This document shows positions 6,318 through 6,662 of a stretch of 6,662 nucleotides of DNA, in pieces (position 1 is the stretch's first letter; every line of letters begins with the position of its first letter). The stretch is from the NCBI GenBank assembly GCA_035315685.1, contig DATFXR010000048.1:1-6662 (forward strand), read 5' to 3'. The stretch is from QHWK01 sp035315685. GTDB lineage: Bacteria > Acidobacteriota > Vicinamibacteria > Vicinamibacterales > CAVVIG01. The notes under the pieces were generated by a model. The model saw nothing but the letters and a program-made list of their open reading frames with translations, had not been told where the DNA came from and searched no databases. The position numbers were made by a program, and so were the translations under genes.

Positions 6318-6391
6318 AATTAGCGAGATCTCTCCAGCCACCAGCTTCCAGCGTCCAGCCCCCAGCTGCCAGTCCCGAGTCGCCTCATCCG

Positions 6392-6662
6392 TCAGATGAT
6401 CGGCACTTCCTCGTACTCGCCCCAGACCTCGCGCAGCGCATCGCACATTTCGCCGATTGTGGCGTACGCGCGGACGGCGTCGAGGATTGGCGGCATCAGG
6501 TTCTGAGTCGTCTTCGCGGTCGCGCGGAGACGATCGAGCGCGCGCTGGACGGCGTCGTTGTCGCGCGTTCGCCGCAGCGTCTCGAGCTTCGCGAGCTGCC
6601 TGTCGGCGGCCGACTCGTCGATGTAGAGAATCTCAATCGGCGGCTCGTCGGCCTGCACGAAG
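6392..6662 (-). CDS. Large catalytic subunit of split acyl-CoA mutase, C-terminal end (cut by window edge)
   Basis: About 89 codons plus one extra base are present, entering from beyond base 6662 and ending at a TGA at 6392-6394. The readable sequence begins FVQADEPPIEILYIDES, and the end contains NLMPPILDAVRAYATIGEMC followed by DALREVWGEYEE. The NLMPPILDAVRAYATIGE stretch, with REVWGEY just after it, is characteristic of the end of the catalytic domain of methylmalonyl-CoA mutase large subunits. In fused mutases this region runs on through a linker into the B12 domain; here it stops and the B12 domain is a separate gene 128 bp downstream. The substrate-specificity residues lie outside the window, so methylmalonyl-CoA is the most probable but not the only possible substrate. 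The GTG at 6656-6658 is internal, not a start. Confidence 0.9.
   Translation of the reverse strand, partial: FVQADEPPIEILYIDESAADRQLAKLETLRRTRDNDAVQRALDRLRATAKTTQNLMPPILDAVRAYATIGEMCDALREVWGEYEEVPII

Larger units (their letters stand above)
6273..6376. repeat. Imperfect inverted repeat of CTGG/CCAG units between the two mutase genes
   Basis: The gap between the mutase subunits is almost entirely repeat-like. On the plus strand, 6273-6299 is G-rich with repeated GGGGACT units and 6333-6376 is C-rich with CCAG repeated every 5-8 bases. Read as minus-strand RNA, the CTGG units of the first arm can pair with the CCAG units of the second, with G-U wobbles, giving a long imperfect stem. Between the arms lie an 8-bp palindrome, GAGATCTC (6325-6332), and a run of six T on the minus strand. 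No coding capacity or transposase is seen. It resembles a dispersed intergenic palindrome (REP-like), but copy number cannot be judged from one window. Confidence 0.7.

Noticed and set aside
6264..6446. N-terminal extension of the B12 subunit to 193 residues
   Set aside because: The extension is translated from the inverted repeat and runs over the end of the large-subunit gene; the protein family begins at the ATG at 6263.

Overview
The window is high-GC bacterial chromosome with every supported gene on the minus strand, so transcription runs from base 6662 towards base 1. Tightly packed housekeeping genes, weak or absent Shine-Dalgarno sites, several TTG/GTG starts and intergenic CTGGGG/CCCCAG repeat stretches suggest an Acidobacteriota-like organism, possibly Vicinamibacteria. 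That assignment is inference from general resemblance, not a database match.

In transcription order the layout is as follows. (1) 6662-6392 is the 3' end of the large (catalytic) subunit of a split coenzyme-B12-dependent acyl-CoA mutase. (2) 6391-6264 is a 128-bp gap filled by a G-rich/C-rich imperfect inverted repeat. (3) 6263-5865 is the small cobalamin-binding subunit of the mutase. (4) 5864-5775 is a gap with a possible hairpin and a candidate leaderless promoter. (5) 5774-4494 is a CheY-type response regulator with a very long Ala/Pro-rich linker and a charged helical tail. (6) 4451 (or 4436)-1848 is valS, of the actinobacterial/archaeal sequence type and without the usual C-terminal coiled coil. 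(7) 1847-1805 is a short gap made mostly of GGGGGCT repeats on the coding strand. (8) 1804-974 is nadC. (9) 993-160 is birA without a DNA-binding domain. (10) 120-1 is the first 40 codons of coaX, type III pantothenate kinase.

The genes from the response regulator to coaX are probably one transcription unit: gaps are 42, 43, -20 and 39 bp and no convincing terminator is seen between them. The last three genes serve cofactor metabolism (NAD, protein biotinylation, CoA) and valS charges tRNA-Val. The mutase genes upstream handle acyl-CoA rearrangement, typically methylmalonyl-CoA/succinyl-CoA interconversion, which connects loosely to CoA and biotin enzymes through propionyl-CoA metabolism.

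There is no mobile gene, CRISPR array, rRNA or tRNA. The parts most worth a second look are the response regulator's PopZ-like architecture and the two G-rich intergenic repeats, which share a 12-base core and have G-quadruplex potential. No clearly new system is evident; the window is mainly conserved housekeeping.
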